The notes below the pieces were generated by a model that saw only the letters and a program-made list of their open reading frames with translations, had not been told where the DNA came from and did no database searches. This document shows, one piece after another, positions 46,994 to 55,785 of a DNA stretch of 64,000 bases. The DNA is from an uncultured Paracoccaceae bacterium (lineage in GTDB: Bacteria; Pseudomonadota; Alphaproteobacteria; Rhodobacterales; Rhodobacteraceae): contig CAKSTR010000014.1 of NCBI GenBank assembly GCA_934500835.1, positions 1 through 64,000 of the forward strand. Direction: 5' to 3'. The position numbers and the translations under genes are program-made. Each line of letters opens with the position of its first letter. Position 1 is the stretch's first letter.

Positions 46994-47866
46994 TTACAGC
47001 TTCTCAAGCACCAATACCGACCATTCTCCAAGATCGTCACGAGATTGGAGACGAAACTGTGACGCCACGTAACTTTCAATGACCGACTCTGCCTGCACAG
47101 CCAGCAGCCCGGACAGAATCGCCAGCCCCCCCTTGGCGACATGCCGCGCCATGTCAGGGGCCAGTTCGACCAAGGGCCCCTTCAGGATATTGGCAAAGAC
47201 CAGATCGAAAGGGGCCGCCTTGCGGATGGTGACATGGTCGAAGCCGGCGGCCTCGACGCAGGCGATCCGGCCTTCAAGATCGTTCACGCCAAGATTGGCG
47301 CGGGCAACATCGACGGCCACCGGGTCGATGTCCGAGGCCAGCACCCTTGCCCCCGGCAGGACCTTGGCGGCGGCCATCGCCAGCACGGCGGTTCCGGCCC
47401 CGATATCGGCGATGTTCTGCGGCCGCAAACCCGCGGTGAAAAGCCTGTCGAAGGCCAGAAGGCAGCCAAGCGTGGTGTTGTGGTGACCGGTGCCAAAGGC
47501 CATTGCGGCCTCGATCTCCAGCGCGACGCGACCTGCGGGCACCTTGTCGCGGTCATGGCTGCCGAAGACGAAGAAGCGGCCGGCATCGACCGGGTGCAAT
47601 TCGCGCTGGACCTTGGCCACCCAGTTCACATCGGGCAGTTCGGATATGGCAAAGCTGTTGGCGCCGAAGGCCGCGGCAAGGATCTCAAGGATAACCCCGT
47701 CGGGCGCGTCGTCGAAATAGGCGCCGACTTCCCACCGGAGAGAGCCGTCCTCGATCTCGAAGACGCCGACGCCGTAAGGGGCGGGCTCCATCCGTTCCAG
47801 CGCCTCGCCAAGGGCGCGGGCGGGCGCTTCGCCGTCAAGCGTGGTCAGGGCGGTAAAGCTGGGCAT
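46994..47866 (-). CDS. prmA: Ribosomal protein L11 methyltransferase
   Basis: A 290-residue SAM-dependent methyltransferase. The catalytic domain contains GTGHHNTTLGCLLAFD (about 130-145), the SAM loop IADIGAGTAVLAMAAAK, ASDIDPVAVDVARANL and FDLVFANILKGPLVEL, all PrmA motifs. It trimethylates L11 of the 50S ribosome. It is not closely coupled to the genes on either side. Confidence 0.95.
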   Translation of the reverse strand: MPSFTALTTLDGEAPARALGEALERMEPAPYGVGVFEIEDGSLRWEVGAYFDDAPDGVILEILAAAFGANSFAISELPDVNWVAKVQRELHPVDAGRFFVFGSHDRDKVPAGRVALEIEAAMAFGTGHHNTTLGCLLAFDRLFTAGLRPQNIADIGAGTAVLAMAAAKVLPGARVLASDIDPVAVDVARANLGVNDLEGRIACVEAAGFDHVTIRKAAPFDLVFANILKGPLVELAPDMARHVAKGGLAILSGLLAVQAESVIESYVASQFRLQSRDDLGEWSVLVLEKL

Positions 47867-47929
47867 CGGCAGTCTCCTTGCGCTGCCTGCGGAATTACGC
47901 GCTGAGGTCGCACTCGTCCATGCACTTCG

Positions 47930-47965
47930 TGCAGTCCGCGCGGGGGATACCCGGCGCGGACTGCA
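47930..47965. terminator. 12-bp stem hairpin between msrA and prmA
   Basis: TGCAGTCCGCGC pairs perfectly with GCGCGGACTGCA around a 12-base loop that itself holds GGG/CCC. A second small inverted repeat, TGCAC-ttc-GTGCA, overlaps its left edge (47921-47933). It begins 14 bases after the msrA stop codon, so it is probably its terminator, although no T-run follows. Confidence 0.7.
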
Positions 47966-47978
47966 TGAGAGGCCGCCG

Positions 47979-48638
47979 TCAGCCCGCCGCGACGCCGGTC
48001 CCGATCGGGCAGGTCACACCGGTCCCGCCGATGCCGCAGTAGCCGTCGGGGTTCTTCTCAAGGTATTGCTGATGGTAATCCTCGGCATAGAAGAACTCGG
48101 GGGCCGGCAGGATCTCGGTGGTGATCCGGCCGCGCCCGGCCGCCGACAGGGCCTGTTGATAGGTCTGCAGCGAGGCCTGTGCCGCCGCCGCCTGCGCCGG
48201 AGTATAGGTATAGATGCCGCTGCGGTAGGTCGATCCGATGTCATTGCCCTGACGCATCCCCTGCGTGGGATCGTGATTCTCCCAGAACAGCTTCAGCAAA
48301 TCGTCATATGAGACCCTGGCCGGGTCGTAGATCACCCGCACCACTTCGTTGTGGCCGGTCAACTGGGTGCAGGTTTCCTTGTAGGTCGGGTTCGGCGTGA
48401 TGCCCCCCGCATAGCCGACCATGGTCAGCCAGACGCCGGGCTTTTGCCAGAACTTGCGCTCCACCCCCCAGAAACAGCCCATGCCGAACATCGCCTCTTC
48501 CATGTCGGGCGGCACCGCGGACTTCAGCGGCAGGCCCGAGAGGAAATGCGTATCTGCAGTGGGCAGCGGGTCGGGGCGGCCGGGAAGGGCATTCTCGGGG
48601 CGGACCATTTCGGTCTTGCTTGCATCAGAGAAGAACAT
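47979..48638 (-). CDS. msrA: Peptide methionine sulfoxide reductase MsrA
   Basis: A 219-residue enzyme that reduces methionine-S-sulfoxide. The catalytic cysteine is in [13 protein letters not shown], and conserved stretches include [22 protein letters not shown] and [14 protein letters not shown]. Cysteines in the C-terminal part (GYCGIGG and VTCPIG) could serve as resolving residues. The start at 48638 ([20 protein letters not shown]) is preferred over longer frames; it gives the N-terminal extension common in this order of bacteria. Confidence 0.96.
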   Translation of the reverse strand: MFFSDASKTEMVRPENALPGRPDPLPTADTHFLSGLPLKSAVPPDMEEAMFGMGCFWGVERKFWQKPGVWLTMVGYAGGITPNPTYKETCTQLTGHNEVVRVIYDPARVSYDDLLKLFWENHDPTQGMRQGNDIGSTYRSGIYTYTPAQAAAAQASLQTYQQALSAAGRGRITTEILPAPEFFYAEDYHQQYLEKNPDGYCGIGGTGVTCPIGTGVAAG

Positions 48639-48771
48639 CGCGTGGCTCCTGTGCCTTGATGCCGGGAATATGGGGGTGCGCGGGCGGAATGTCATCGGGC
48701 GATCGCCGCCTGGCGGTTGCGGGTGGGGGCGATCCGGCCTAACACTTGGCGTCCCCAAGAAAGGCCCGCCG

Positions 48772-49698
48772 ATGCCGCTGATCCTCTTCGCCGTCCCGAA
48801 ACATTGGGAGACCTATCGTCCGCATCTGACCCAAGCACTGGCAGAGGCGGGGATCAAGGCGTCCCTGGTGACCGAGGCGGAGCCGGGCGATGTCGACTAT
48901 ATCATCTATGCGCCCGGTGTGCCGCTGCAGGACTTTACGCCCTACAGCCGGGCGAAGGCGGTGCTGAACCTCTGGGCCGGGGTCGAAAGGATCGTGGGAA
49001 ACCAGACACTTACGCAGCCCTTGTGCCGGATGGTCGATCCGGGCCTGACCGAGGGGATGGTGGAATGGGTGGTCGGCCATGCCCTGCGGCATCATCTGGG
49101 CATGGACCGTTATATCGTGAACCCGGACCGGATCTGGGACCCGGCCTGCCCGCCCCTGGCGCGCGAGCGCAAGGTGGCGATGCTGGGGATCGGCGCGCTT
49201 GGGCTTGCGGCGGCGCGGGCATTGCAGGCACTGAACTTCAACGTGACCGGCTGGAGCCGGACCCCGAAAGAGATTGCGGGCCTGCAGACCGAACACGGAC
49301 CAGAGGGCCTGACCCGCACCCTGCAAGGGGCTGATATTGTTGTGACATTGCTGCCGAAAACGGCAGAGACCGAGAACATCCTTGATGCCGGTGCGCTTGC
49401 CCTGCTGGCGCCCGGTGGGGTGGTGCTGAATCCCGGGCGCGGGCCGCTGATCGACGATGCTGCCCTGCTGGCCGCCCTGGACTCGGGCCAGCTTGGCCAT
49501 GCCACGCTGGATGTGTTCCGCGAAGAGCCTCTGCCGAAGGATCACCCGTTCTGGGCGCATCCCAAGGTCACCGTCACCCCGCATATCGCGGCGGACACGC
49601 GGGCCTATTCGGCGGCGCGTGTGATCGCCGAGAACGTGCGGCGGGGCGAGGCGGGGGAGGGGTTCCTGCATCTGGTGGACCGGGCGCGGGGATACTGA
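48772..49698 (+). CDS. ghrA: Glyoxylate/hydroxypyruvate reductase A type
   Basis: A 308-residue D-2-hydroxyacid dehydrogenase of the GhrA subgroup. The NAD(P) loop is [15 protein letters not shown] (about 143-157), the arginine lies in [11 protein letters not shown], the glutamate in [13 protein letters not shown] and the histidine in VTPHIAADT. It reduces glyoxylate or hydroxypyruvate, using NADPH in characterised relatives. It lies on the opposite strand to the serine-cycle genes, with the cupin gene about 100 bases further on. It may be a backup for the hydroxypyruvate reductase at 50437. Confidence 0.88.
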   Translation: MPLILFAVPKHWETYRPHLTQALAEAGIKASLVTEAEPGDVDYIIYAPGVPLQDFTPYSRAKAVLNLWAGVERIVGNQTLTQPLCRMVDPGLTEGMVEWVVGHALRHHLGMDRYIVNPDRIWDPACPPLARERKVAMLGIGALGLAAARALQALNFNVTGWSRTPKEIAGLQTEHGPEGLTRTLQGADIVVTLLPKTAETENILDAGALALLAPGGVVLNPGRGPLIDDAALLAALDSGQLGHATLDVFREEPLPKDHPFWAHPKVTVTPHIAADTRAYSAARVIAENVRRGEAGEGFLHLVDRARGY

Positions 49699-49736
49699 GC
49701 GAAGCCCTTGGCCGGGCAGGAAAATCCGGGTGTGCG

Positions 49737-49779
49737 TTGCATGCGCAAAAGGTATGATCCACGTATGATCCACGTATGA
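49737..49779 (+). promoter_or_regulatory. Palindrome and 11-bp tandem repeats before the cupin gene
   Basis: TTGC-atgc-GCAA (49737-49748) is followed by two exact 11-base repeats GTATGATCCAC (49752-49762, 49763-49773) and the start of a third, GTATGA. The repeats are one helical turn apart and end 22 bases before the cupin start codon. They may bind a regulator. Confidence 0.5.
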
Positions 49780-49801
49780 CTGTGGCAAGGGGAGGAGCGC
49801 G

Positions 49802-50212
49802 ATGGGCACGGGGTTTCCGCCGGTGATCCTGAGGCCGTCCGGGCAGCCGGTGGTGCAGCGCGGCGGCGGGGTGACCACGATCCCGCTGGTGTCGCGCGCC
49901 TGCGGATCGACGGGGCTGATCAACGGCATCACCATTTTCCCGCCCGGCGGGTCGATCGCGCTGCATTGGCACAATTGCGAGGAAAGCGTGATGGTTCTGG
50001 CGGGGCGCGCCACGGTCGAGATCGACGGCGCCCGGCATGAGATGCAGGCCGGCGACATCACCTGGGTGCCTGCCGATGTGCCGCATCGGTTCATCAACGC
50101 CTCGGCCAGCGAGGAGATGCGGATCCTCTGGACCTATGCCACGGTCGACGCGACGCGGACCAATGCCGCGACCGGCGAGACGCGGAGCATCGACGCCGAG
50201 CAGGCCGGATAG
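49802..50212 (+). CDS. Cupin-domain protein
   Basis: A 136-residue protein with a single cupin barrel. The first motif is in PGGSIALHWHNCEESVMVL (metal-binding HxH and a glutamate), and the second in PADVPHRFINAS. GGAGGAG lies seven bases before the ATG. The small size suggests a sensor or a metal-binding enzyme of modest range; no substrate can be assigned. It faces the serine-cycle operon and has an unusual repeat in its promoter. Confidence 0.85.
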   Translation: MGTGFPPVILRPSGQPVVQRGGGVTTIPLVSRACGSTGLINGITIFPPGGSIALHWHNCEESVMVLAGRATVEIDGARHEMQAGDITWVPADVPHRFINASASEEMRILWTYATVDATRTNAATGETRSIDAEQAG

Positions 50213-50231
50213 GGGTGCGCTTGCGGCCGGC

Positions 50232-50288
50232 GGCCGGGGGGCTTCGCGCCCCCCGGACCCCCCGCGGGATATTTTGGCCAAAGTGAAG
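50232..50288 (-). repeat. Dispersed intergenic repeat, copy D
   Basis: In reverse orientation: CTTCACTTTGGCCAAAATAT, then CCCGCGGGGGGTCCGGGGGG and a GC hairpin. It is the longest of the four copies and lies between the convergent cupin and hydroxypyruvate reductase genes. Confidence 0.75.
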
Positions 50289-50436
50289 GCGGGCGGCTTT
50301 GCCGGAAGGAGTGGAGGCGCGGGCCGCCCTTTACGGTGAGGGGCGCCTGCCAAAGGCGAAAGGCGCCGGAGCTTGCGCGGCGCCTTTCCCGTCCTGTGGC
50401 AGTTTTGGCCCAGATCCCCAGGACGGTGCCTTGCCG

Positions 50437-51405
50437 TCAGACCACGCGGTCCGGCAGCGCCTTGCCGTCGAAGAAGGCGGTCAGGTTTTCCAGCACCTTG
50501 AAACCCATCGCCTCGCGCGTGCGGTCGGTGGCGGAGCCGAGATGCGGCAGCATCACCAGATTGTCGGCACCCAGTAGGGAGTCGGGGATGGCGGGCTCGC
50601 GTTCGTAGACGTCGAGTGCCGCGCCGGCGATGGTGCCGAACCAGAGCGCCTGCGCAAGGGCGTGTTCGTCGACCAGCTCGCCGCGCGCCGCGTTGATCAG
50701 GAAGGCGCCCTTCCGCATCAGATCCAGCCGGCGGCCGTCGATCAGCCGCGCGTTTGCCTTGCCTCCGGGGCAGTGCAGCGAGACGAAACCGCAATGTGGC
50801 AGAAGGTCATCGACTGTCGTCAGTTGCGTGGCATTGTAGCGGGCCAGCACCTCGGGCGCGACGGGGGAGCGGTTCTGCACGAGGATCTTCATGCCGAAGC
50901 CGAAATGCGCGCGGTGGGCCATCGCCTGACCGATGCGGCCGAAACCGATGATGCCAAGCGTGGCGCCGGAAACCCGGGTGCCGATCATATGGGTCGGGTG
51001 CCAGCCGTGCCAGCCGCCCGAACGAAGCTGGCGTTCGCCCTCGCCCGCCCGGCGGGCGGCCATGAGAAGAAGCGTCATCGCCAGATCGGCGGTGCATTCC
51101 GACAGCACATCGGGGGTATTGGAGACCGTCATCTGCAGGGCCTGGGCGCGGTCGAGGTCGATATGGCTGACACCGACGCCGTAATTGCCAAGGATGCGGG
51201 TGCGGGCGTCCTTCAGGTCGAAGACCTCGGCGCCGAGACGGTCGGAGACGGTCGGGCAGACCGCATCGAACTGGCCGAAAGCCTCGCGGAATTCGGCCGG
51301 GGTCAGGGCGCGGTCGGTGCGGTTCGGCGTCAGGTCGAAACGTTCGGCCATGGCGCGCTCGACGGCCTCGGGCCAGCGCCGGGTCAGCAGGACCTTGGGT
51401 TTCAT
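50437..51405 (-). CDS. hprA: Hydroxypyruvate reductase / D-glycerate dehydrogenase
   Basis: A 322-residue D-2-hydroxyacid dehydrogenase. The NAD loop is GIIGFGRIGQAMA, with the arginine in INAARGELVDE, the glutamate in YEREPAIP and the histidine in MLPHLGSATDRTREAM. It would reduce hydroxypyruvate to glycerate, a serine-cycle step. This role is inferred from its place: same strand as mtkB, mtkA and sgaA. ATG at 51405 is preferred. A strong hairpin separates it from mtkB. Confidence 0.85.
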   Translation of the reverse strand: MKPKVLLTRRWPEAVERAMAERFDLTPNRTDRALTPAEFREAFGQFDAVCPTVSDRLGAEVFDLKDARTRILGNYGVGVSHIDLDRAQALQMTVSNTPDVLSECTADLAMTLLLMAARRAGEGERQLRSGGWHGWHPTHMIGTRVSGATLGIIGFGRIGQAMAHRAHFGFGMKILVQNRSPVAPEVLARYNATQLTTVDDLLPHCGFVSLHCPGGKANARLIDGRRLDLMRKGAFLINAARGELVDEHALAQALWFGTIAGAALDVYEREPAIPDSLLGADNLVMLPHLGSATDRTREAMGFKVLENLTAFFDGKALPDRVV

Positions 51406-51430
51406 CGCAGCTCTCCCTGAAGGAAGGGGT

Positions 51431-51458
51431 CCGGCCCGGCGGCTCACTGCCGGGCCGG
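51431..51458. terminator. Hairpin between mtkB and the hydroxypyruvate reductase gene
   Basis: CCGGCCCGGC pairs with GCCGGGCCGG over an eight-base loop. It follows the mtkB stop codon by seven bases. Without a T-run it may be an attenuator or an mRNA 3' stabiliser that leaves mtkAB at a higher level than hprA. Confidence 0.6.
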
Positions 51459-51464
51459 GGGGCA

Positions 51465-52358
51465 TCAGGCGGCGCGGCGGCGCAGGACGCGCGCCACGGT
51501 TTCGCCGATGACCGAGGGGTTTTCGGCCACGGTGACGCCGGCGGCGGAAAGGATTTCCACCTTTTCCGACGCACTTTCGCCAAAGGCCGAGATGATCGCG
51601 CCCGCGTGGCCCATGGTGCGGCCCTTGGGTGCGGTCAGGCCCGCGATATAGGCGACGACCGGTTTGGTCATGTGGTTCTGGATGTATTCGGCGGCTTCGG
51701 CCTCTTGCGGGCCGCCGATTTCGCCGATCATGCAGATGACTTCGGTTTCGGGGTCGGCCTCGAACGCCTCGAGGATGTCGCGGAAGCTGGAGCCGTTGAT
51801 CGGGTCGCCGCCGATGCCGACCGAGGTCGAGACGCCGATGCCAAGGTCCTTGAGCTGCTGGGCGGCCTCATACCCCAGGGTGCCCGAGCGGCCGACGATG
51901 CCGACATTGCCGGGCAGGTAGATATGCCCCGGCATGATGCCCAGAAGCGACTTGCCGGGCGAGATGGTGCCGGCGCAGTTCGGCCCGGTGTGGACCATGC
52001 GCTTTTCGCGCGGGTAGCGCATCATGTAGCGTTTCACGCGGATCATGTCCTGCGCGGGAATGCCGTCGGTGATGCAGACCGAGAAGCGGATGCCGCCGTC
52101 GGCTGCTTCCATGATGCTGTCGGCCGCGAAGGGCGGCGGCACGAAGACGATGGAGGCATCGGCACCGGTGGCTGCGACAGCCTCTTTCACGGTGTTGAAG
52201 ACGGGCACGCCATGCACGGTTTCGCCGCCGCGGCCGGGGACGACGCCGCCGACGACATTGGTGCCGTATTCCAGCATCTCCTGCGTGTGGAACTGGGCGA
52301 TACGGCCCGAGATGCCCTGCACGATGACGCGGGTGTCGCGGTTGATGAAGATGCTCAT
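51465..52358 (-). CDS. mtkB: Malate-CoA ligase, alpha subunit
   Basis: A 297-residue protein of the succinyl-CoA synthetase alpha family. It has the CoA-binding region ([21 protein letters not shown], in part), [11 protein letters not shown] and the phosphohistidine motif GHAGAI. Malate-CoA ligase and succinyl-CoA synthetase are hard to tell apart from one subunit. The assignment rests on the partner subunit, on sgaA directly upstream and on malyl-CoA lyase nearby. Its ATG overlaps the mtkA stop codon by four bases. Confidence 0.9.
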   Translation of the reverse strand: MSIFINRDTRVIVQGISGRIAQFHTQEMLEYGTNVVGGVVPGRGGETVHGVPVFNTVKEAVAATGADASIVFVPPPFAADSIMEAADGGIRFSVCITDGIPAQDMIRVKRYMMRYPREKRMVHTGPNCAGTISPGKSLLGIMPGHIYLPGNVGIVGRSGTLGYEAAQQLKDLGIGVSTSVGIGGDPINGSSFRDILEAFEADPETEVICMIGEIGGPQEAEAAEYIQNHMTKPVVAYIAGLTAPKGRTMGHAGAIISAFGESASEKVEILSAAGVTVAENPSVIGETVARVLRRRAA

Positions 52359-53554
52359 TGCACGGCCCTCACCTTGGTGTTCTGGGTCTTGTCGTTCTGC
52401 CAGGCCATGACGGCCCGCTGGGCGGCCTCCATCAGCGTCGTGGCGCGGATGATCGGCAGGCCGGATTTGGCAAGGATCTTCAGGCCTTCCTCGACATTGG
52501 TGCCGGCAAGGCGGACGACCACGGGCACATCCAGCGGTTCGGCCTTCAGCGCCTGCACGACGCCTTCGGCCACCCAGTCGCAGCGGTTGATGCCGGCGAA
52601 GATGTTGACCAGAACCGCCTGCACGTTCTTGTCCGAGGTGACGAGGCGGAAGGCCTTGGCCACCCGTTCGGGCGTGGCGCCGCCGCCGATGTCGAGGAAG
52701 TTGGCCGGCTCTCCGCCGGCCAGCTTGATGGTGTCCATGGTGGCCATGGCCAGGCCGGCGCCGTTGACGATGCAGCCGATGTTGCCGGTCAGGCCGATGT
52801 ATGACAGGCCACGGTCGGCGGCGCGGCTTTCGCGCGGGTCTTCCTGGCTTTTGTCGCGCAGCTCGGCGATGTGGGGGTGGCGGAACAGCGCATTGCCGTC
52901 GAAGGTCATCTTGGCGTCCAGCGCCAGGATGCGGTTGTCGGCGGTGATGACCAGCGGGTTGATCTCGACCATGGTGGCGTCCAGCTCGGTGAAGGCGCGG
53001 TAGCAGCCTTGCAGGGTGCGCACCATCTGCTGGGTCAGGCTGGGCGGGATGCCAAGGGCGAAGGCGATCTCGCGGGCCTGGAACTCGCGCAATCCGACGG
53101 CGGGTTCCACGGTGGAGCGGACGATGGAGTCGGGCCGGGTGGCCGAGATCTCCTCGATCTCCATGCCGCCTTCGGCCGAGGCCACGATCATCACGCGCTG
53201 CGAGGTGCGGTCAAGCACGAAGCCCAGATAGATCTCGCGGGTGAAGGGCGTCGCCGCCTCGACATAGACGCGGTAGACGCCCTTGCCGGCGGGGCCGGTC
53301 TGATGCGTCACCAGCTTCATGCCGAACATGTCGGAGCATGCGTCGATGATCTCGTGATCCGAATTGCAGATCTTCACGCCGCCGGCCTTGCCGCGACCGC
53401 CGGCATGGACCTGCGCCTTCACGACCCAGCGGTCGCCGCCCATTTCGCGGGCCCGATAGGCGGCCTGTTCGGGGCTGTAGGCCAACGCGCCGTCCGGCAC
53501 GCCGACGCCAAAGCTCTTGAGCAGCTCCTTGGCCTGGTATTCGTGGATATCCAT
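52355..53554 (-). CDS. mtkA: Malate-CoA ligase, beta subunit
   Basis: A 399-residue ATP-grasp protein of the SucC family. The N-terminus [17 protein letters not shown] and the segments [30 protein letters not shown] and [17 protein letters not shown] closely follow, from memory, MtkA of Methylorubrum extorquens. With MtkB it makes malyl-CoA from malate, CoA and ATP in the serine cycle. ATG at 53554 is preceded by GGAGGGAGG. It lies 26 bases after sgaA. Confidence 0.93.
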   Translation of the reverse strand: MDIHEYQAKELLKSFGVGVPDGALAYSPEQAAYRAREMGGDRWVVKAQVHAGGRGKAGGVKICNSDHEIIDACSDMFGMKLVTHQTGPAGKGVYRVYVEAATPFTREIYLGFVLDRTSQRVMIVASAEGGMEIEEISATRPDSIVRSTVEPAVGLREFQAREIAFALGIPPSLTQQMVRTLQGCYRAFTELDATMVEINPLVITADNRILALDAKMTFDGNALFRHPHIAELRDKSQEDPRESRAADRGLSYIGLTGNIGCIVNGAGLAMATMDTIKLAGGEPANFLDIGGGATPERVAKAFRLVTSDKNVQAVLVNIFAGINRCDWVAEGVVQALKAEPLDVPVVVRLAGTNVEEGLKILAKSGLPIIRATTLMEAAQRAVMAWQNDKTQNTKVRAVQ

Positions 53555-53580
53555 GGTTCCTCCCTCCGTCCTTTTCAGAC

Positions 53581-54828
53581 TTATTCGGCGGCCAGCGCCG
53601 TGCGGTAGCGACGCGCCAGCCCGTCCAGCACGGCCCCTTTGTTGACCGCCCCTCCCAAGGCGATCAGGGCGTCGGCGAAGCGGGTGACGATCTCGGTGAT
53701 CGAAGCCTCGCCCAGCTGGTTCAGGATGCCGATGCGGACCTGCACGGGTTCCGACAGGGTCGGCCAGATGCCGAACCCCTCGCCCCGGCACTTCTGCACC
53801 AGTTCCTTCTCGCGGCCGGCAAGGGCGGGCGGCAGGTTCAGCACGACCAGCGAGGTCATGTTGGAGGTGACGGTGCACCCCATCTCCTCGACCGCCCACC
53901 GCAGGGCGGATTCGTGGAAGGCGTAGTCGCGGGCCTTCTGGGCGCGGCCGTGTTCCAGCGTGACCCGCAGCGCCTCGTGGAAGGCGGCGATGGCATAGCC
54001 GGAATGGGTGCGGTGATAGGCCGGCGTCGGCACGTCCTTGCCGTCGATCACGCCCCAGTGCCGGGCTTCCAGCACCGGATGGTGGACGTAGGTCGCGGCG
54101 CCACTGGCCCGGACCTCGGCAATATAGCGGTCGCTGAACGAGACCGGCGCATAGGTCAGCGGCAGGCAGAGCACCCCCTTCTGCGGGCAGGAGGCCCAGG
54201 CATGGATGCCCGGATAGTCGTCGATGGAGAAGTCGGCGATCCCCAGCGAGGACACCGCATCCACCATCCCCAGCACGTCATGCCGCAGACAGGCGTCCGA
54301 GAAGCCCTGCACATCGTTGATGCGGCCCGAGCCGGTTTCCCAATGCGCCATCAGCGCCCATTTCGGCTTGTGCTGCGCCAGCGCCTCTTCGACGATGGCC
54401 TCGGTGACGGACTGGCCATGCGGCACGGTGATGATGGTGACCGAGGCCGGCTTGGGGTCCAGCGGGTTCGCCGCCAGTTCCTCGCGGGTGGCCGCCTTCA
54501 TGCGGACGGTCAGTCCGTCCAGCCCCGAGAAGGTGCCGTTGACGAAGACCACGACCTTGTCGCCCGGCAGGATGGCCGAAAGCATGCAGTCGAGCCCGGA
54601 AAACCCGGTGCCGCCGACGCCGAAGGTATGGATATTCGAGGTGCCGAACAGCGCGCGCAGCATCAGCTTGCACTCGATCATCCCGCGCAGGACGTCGGCC
54701 TGCATGTGGTCGGCGACCCCGGCCCGGGCAAAGGCCGCAAGCACGCGGGCGTCGGTGTTGCCGGGGCCGGGGCCGGCGGCCAGGGTTTCGGGAATGGTGA
54801 GGGCGGGGTAGATCGCGTTCTGGGACAT
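53581..54828 (-). CDS. sgaA: Serine-glyoxylate aminotransferase
   Basis: A 415-residue PLP-dependent class V aminotransferase. [15 protein letters not shown] at the N-terminus, [22 protein letters not shown] and a candidate PLP lysine in [11 protein letters not shown] fit the alanine/serine-glyoxylate group. It would convert serine and glyoxylate to hydroxypyruvate and glycine. ATG at 54828 ([16 protein letters not shown]) is preferred. It leads the operon sgaA-mtkA-mtkB-hprA and is divergent from the LuxR-type regulator. The amino donor could differ; the serine-cycle context makes serine likeliest. Confidence 0.9.
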   Translation of the reverse strand: MSQNAIYPALTIPETLAAGPGPGNTDARVLAAFARAGVADHMQADVLRGMIECKLMLRALFGTSNIHTFGVGGTGFSGLDCMLSAILPGDKVVVFVNGTFSGLDGLTVRMKAATREELAANPLDPKPASVTIITVPHGQSVTEAIVEEALAQHKPKWALMAHWETGSGRINDVQGFSDACLRHDVLGMVDAVSSLGIADFSIDDYPGIHAWASCPQKGVLCLPLTYAPVSFSDRYIAEVRASGAATYVHHPVLEARHWGVIDGKDVPTPAYHRTHSGYAIAAFHEALRVTLEHGRAQKARDYAFHESALRWAVEEMGCTVTSNMTSLVVLNLPPALAGREKELVQKCRGEGFGIWPTLSEPVQVRIGILNQLGEASITEIVTRFADALIALGGAVNKGAVLDGLARRYRTALAAE

Positions 54829-54854
54829 CGGTTCGCCTATCTTGGTTTCACCAC

Positions 54855-54934
54855 AGGAAATTCCCATTGCTGTGAGGGCACAACCTGCGTTACTCCTGCT
54901 TTCGGGCATCCGAAAGGGTAGGGAATTTCCTACC
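54855..54934. promoter_or_regulatory. Candidate operator region between sgaA and the LuxR-type gene
   Basis: GGTAGGGAATTTCCTACC (54917-54934) is palindromic at eight of nine base pairs. AGGAAATTCCC (54855-54865), nearer sgaA, is the exact reverse complement of its core GGGAATTTCCT. The two sites lie about 60 bases apart in a 176-base divergent gap. A further palindrome-like GGTATACC lies at about 54955-54962. Confidence 0.6.
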
Positions 54935-55004
54935 AGAACAGGTCGGAATACGGTGGTATACCCATGAATACCCAGCCCATCCGGGTAGGTTTTCGGAGAT
55001 AATT

Positions 55005-55664
55005 ATGACAATTCAAAGACATACCCAGTCGGGACCCGCCATCGACCTGTCGCTTGCCGACAGCAATCCGCTGGTCCTGCAGGCCATGTCCGAGCTGTTC
55101 GAGCGGGATCCCCGATTCTCTCTGGTGGCAACATCGTCGACGGCCGAAGGGTTTCTTGGTGCGGTGATCCGGGTGCCGGTGAAGGTCGCCGTGATCGACT
55201 GGCACCTGCCGCTTCTGGGCGGCCAGAAGCTGATCGAGGTTCTGCGCGACCAGCCCGGCGCGCCGCGGATCGTGGTCTACAGCGACGACCAGCACGGCGA
55301 TATCGCCCGGCTGGCGATGCTGGCGGGGGCGGCGGGGTTCGTTGCCCGCACCACGCCGACCGAACAGCTGATGGAGACCTGCATCGCCGTTGCCGCCGGA
55401 CAGATGATGTTCCCCTTTCTTGACCTGCGCGATTTGCAATCCGACCCGATCTCGCAATTGACCAAGCGCGAGCGCGGATTATTGGAGGCCCTGTCGAAAG
55501 GCCATTCCAACAAGGAATTGGCGCGGACGTTTGAAATCTCGGACAATACCGTCAAATTCCACCTTTCAAATCTCTACGAGAAATTGGGCGTGCGGAATCG
55601 GGCGCAGGCCATTGCATTCTACTTCTCGTCCCGTCTGGCGCGGGAAGCCTCGCCTCCGGGCTGA
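55005..55664 (+). CDS. LuxR/NarL-type response regulator, atypical receiver
   Basis: A 219-residue regulator. The receiver domain (about 14-125) has the phosphoacceptor aspartate in AVIDWHLPLLGG but only one acidic residue in the metal pocket (LADSNPLV for the usual DDxPLV), and the conserved lysine is replaced (ARTTPTEQL). The C-terminal HTH (about 150-210) is standard: LTKRERGLLEALSKGHSNKE, then ISDNTVKFHLSNLYEKLGV. It stands between the two serine-cycle units and probably controls them. No partner kinase is adjacent, and activation may not need phosphorylation. Confidence 0.88.
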   Translation: MTIQRHTQSGPAIDLSLADSNPLVLQAMSELFERDPRFSLVATSSTAEGFLGAVIRVPVKVAVIDWHLPLLGGQKLIEVLRDQPGAPRIVVYSDDQHGDIARLAMLAGAAGFVARTTPTEQLMETCIAVAAGQMMFPFLDLRDLQSDPISQLTKRERGLLEALSKGHSNKELARTFEISDNTVKFHLSNLYEKLGVRNRAQAIAFYFSSRLAREASPPG

Positions 55665-55714
55665 TGCCGCCTAACGATCTTCCGGCAAAGTTGCCTGACA
55701 CGAAATTTTCTTGC

Positions 55715-55732
55715 TTGACAGGGCGTGCCCTG
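55715..55732 (+). promoter_or_regulatory. Promoter/operator candidate before mcl
   Basis: TTGACA (55715-55720) overlaps the perfect inverted repeat CAGGGC-gt-GCCCTG (55719-55732), 54 bases before the mcl start codon. A matching -10 box is not obvious. A regulator bound here would cover the -35 element. Confidence 0.5.
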
Positions 55733-55785
55733 ATCGTCCTTCTCTGTTGCCCGTCGATGCACCCCAGCGAAGAAGGATTCGTGCC

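Noticed and set aside
47930..47965. The 12-bp inverted repeat as an attachment or recombination site
   Set aside because: It follows the msrA stop codon directly and no tRNA or integrase is near, so a terminator explains it better.
51465..53554. Assignment of the ligase pair as succinyl-CoA synthetase (sucCD)
   Set aside because: The fold is shared, but the beta subunit follows MtkA more closely from memory, and the neighbours are serine-cycle genes and not sucAB or mdh. Some doubt remains without an alignment.
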